NCBI GenBank assembly: GCA_903912925.1
Contig: CAIWJG010000293.1
Span: 1 to 41,202, forward strand
DNA: 41,202 bases
Direction of reading: 5' to 3'
DNA from: an uncultured Verrucomicrobia subdivision 3 bacterium
Lineage (GTDB): Bacteria; Verrucomicrobiota; Verrucomicrobiia; Limisphaerales; UBA8199
The notes beneath the pieces were generated by a model. That model searched no databases, had not been told where the DNA came from, and was given only the letters and a program-made list of their open reading frames with translations. Below are positions 40,637 through 41,202 of the stretch, piece by piece. Position 1 is the first letter of the stretch, and each line of letters starts with the position of its first letter. Both the position numbers and the translations under genes were made by a program.

Positions 40637-41202
40637 ATGGAATCGAGCTCTGCATTACTCACCGAGCCAACGGCAATGGCGGTGAGCGCTGCCATCGCAC
40701 GGCGGGTGAGTTGCCGCGCCTACCAAACCACCCCAATCCCCGAGGCGCATCTGATGCAGATGCTGGAGGCGGCCCGGCTCGCCCCGTCGGCCTGCAACCA
40801 GCAACCGTGGCGGTTTGCCGTGGTGCGCGATGCCGAAGTGAGGCGGCGAGTAGTGGAAGAAGGCTTCCTGCCGGGTGCCAGGATGAAGTGGGCGCTGGAC
40901 GCTCCCGTCCACGTCATCATCGGCATGGAACGCTCTTTTGTAACGCACCGGCTCGCGCCCTCGGTCACCGGTGTTGATTACCCCTGGGTGGACATTGGCA
41001 TCGCCGGAGAGCACCTGGTGCTTGCGGCCACCGAACTCGGCCTGGGCACCTGCTGGATTGGTTGGATCAGGCCCCGCGTGCTGGCCAAGATTGTGGGCTG
41101 GCCAACCTCCGTGAAACCAGTGGTCGTCATCACGGTCGGTTACGCGTCTGATCCCGATTCAGCCCAGCTTCCCGCCTCGCGCCGCAGGCCGCTGGCTGAA
41201 AT
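40637..41202 (+). CDS. Nitroreductase family protein, truncated by the window end
   Basis: A frame from ATG 40637 stays open to the last base, giving 188 residues so far. It has RRVSCRAYQTTPIPEAHLMQ and LEAARLAPSACNQQPWRFAV, the FMN-binding N-terminal signature of the nitroreductase fold, and DIGIAGEHLVLAATELGLGT with CWIGW, the conserved central helix. Such proteins are FMN-dependent NAD(P)H oxidoreductases with varied substrates. It is divergent from the sialidase-like gene with 112 bp between the starts. The C-terminus lies outside the window. A long open frame on the opposite strand here is only a shadow. Confidence 0.9.
   Translation, partial: MESSSALLTEPTAMAVSAAIARRVSCRAYQTTPIPEAHLMQMLEAARLAPSACNQQPWRFAVVRDAEVRRRVVEEGFLPGARMKWALDAPVHVIIGMERSFVTHRLAPSVTGVDYPWVDIGIAGEHLVLAATELGLGTCWIGWIRPRVLAKIVGWPTSVKPVVVITVGYASDPDSAQLPASRRRPLAE

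Noticed and set aside
40655-41014. A minus-strand frame of 119 codons at the right end
   Set aside because: The plus strand encodes a clear nitroreductase there; the minus frame has no motif.
1-41202. tRNA, rRNA or riboswitch genes
   Set aside because: I looked for cloverleaf-like and rRNA-like stretches and for known riboswitch cores by eye and found none; the strong stem-loops are explained by the repeats. A covariance-model scan would be decisive.

Overview
This 41.2 kb GC-rich window looks like the chromosome of a verrucomicrobial bacterium, probably close to the Pedosphaera/Limisphaera group. That placement is an inference. It rests on the paired DUF1549/DUF1553 (planctomycete-type cytochrome) and DUF1501 genes, the many Tat-exported proteins, the weak Shine-Dalgarno sites, and intergenic spaces packed with palindromic repeats. 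I found no rRNA, tRNA, CRISPR array or intact insertion sequence.

Layout. 0.07-4.1 kb (minus strand): membrane proteostasis genes (YugP-like metallopeptidase, HflK, HflC, a small membrane protein), a zinc-ribbon protein and a ribosome hibernation factor. 4.3-12.8 kb: metal homeostasis, with a CDF exporter, a complete CzcCBA/CusCBA-type RND efflux system and two small exported proteins that share a C-terminal motif. 12.9-16.6 kb (plus strand): fatty acid synthesis, fabD-fabG-acpP-fabF. 16.8-25.8 kb: housekeeping genes (pyrimidine nucleoside phosphorylase, hemolysin III-type membrane protein, ComM/YifB ATPase, Tat-exported TIM-barrel epimerase, pyrF, hisD, DUF4926, hisC) plus the decayed tail of a RAYT/IS200-like transposase. 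26.2-27.1 kb: a small Cys-containing protein and an FHA protein. 27.6-38.8 kb (plus strand): a cluster of secreted proteins with two tandem DUF1549/1553-DUF1501 pairs, a DUF2231-cytochrome-LRR-double YHS-like fusion and a Tat-exported beta-propeller. 39.0-41.2 kb: a five-Asp-box sialidase-like protein and a truncated nitroreductase.

The most unusual signal is the repeat landscape. Nearly every gap over about 80 bp holds a stem-loop. One class has arms built from 7-9 nt units repeated two to five times in one arm and answered by their reverse complement in the other. The unit sequence differs at each site but the architecture is constant. Other families are dispersed REP-like palindromes, several of them ending in CTCATT/AATGAG. 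Such elements also appear inside reading frames: hisC, the sialidase gene (two) and czcC (two) seem to carry in-frame palindromes or repeats translated as extra peptide. Together with the RAYT remnant this suggests a genome colonised by small palindromic elements, comparable to but distinct from Rickettsia palindromic elements. All alignments were done by eye; no database search was possible.
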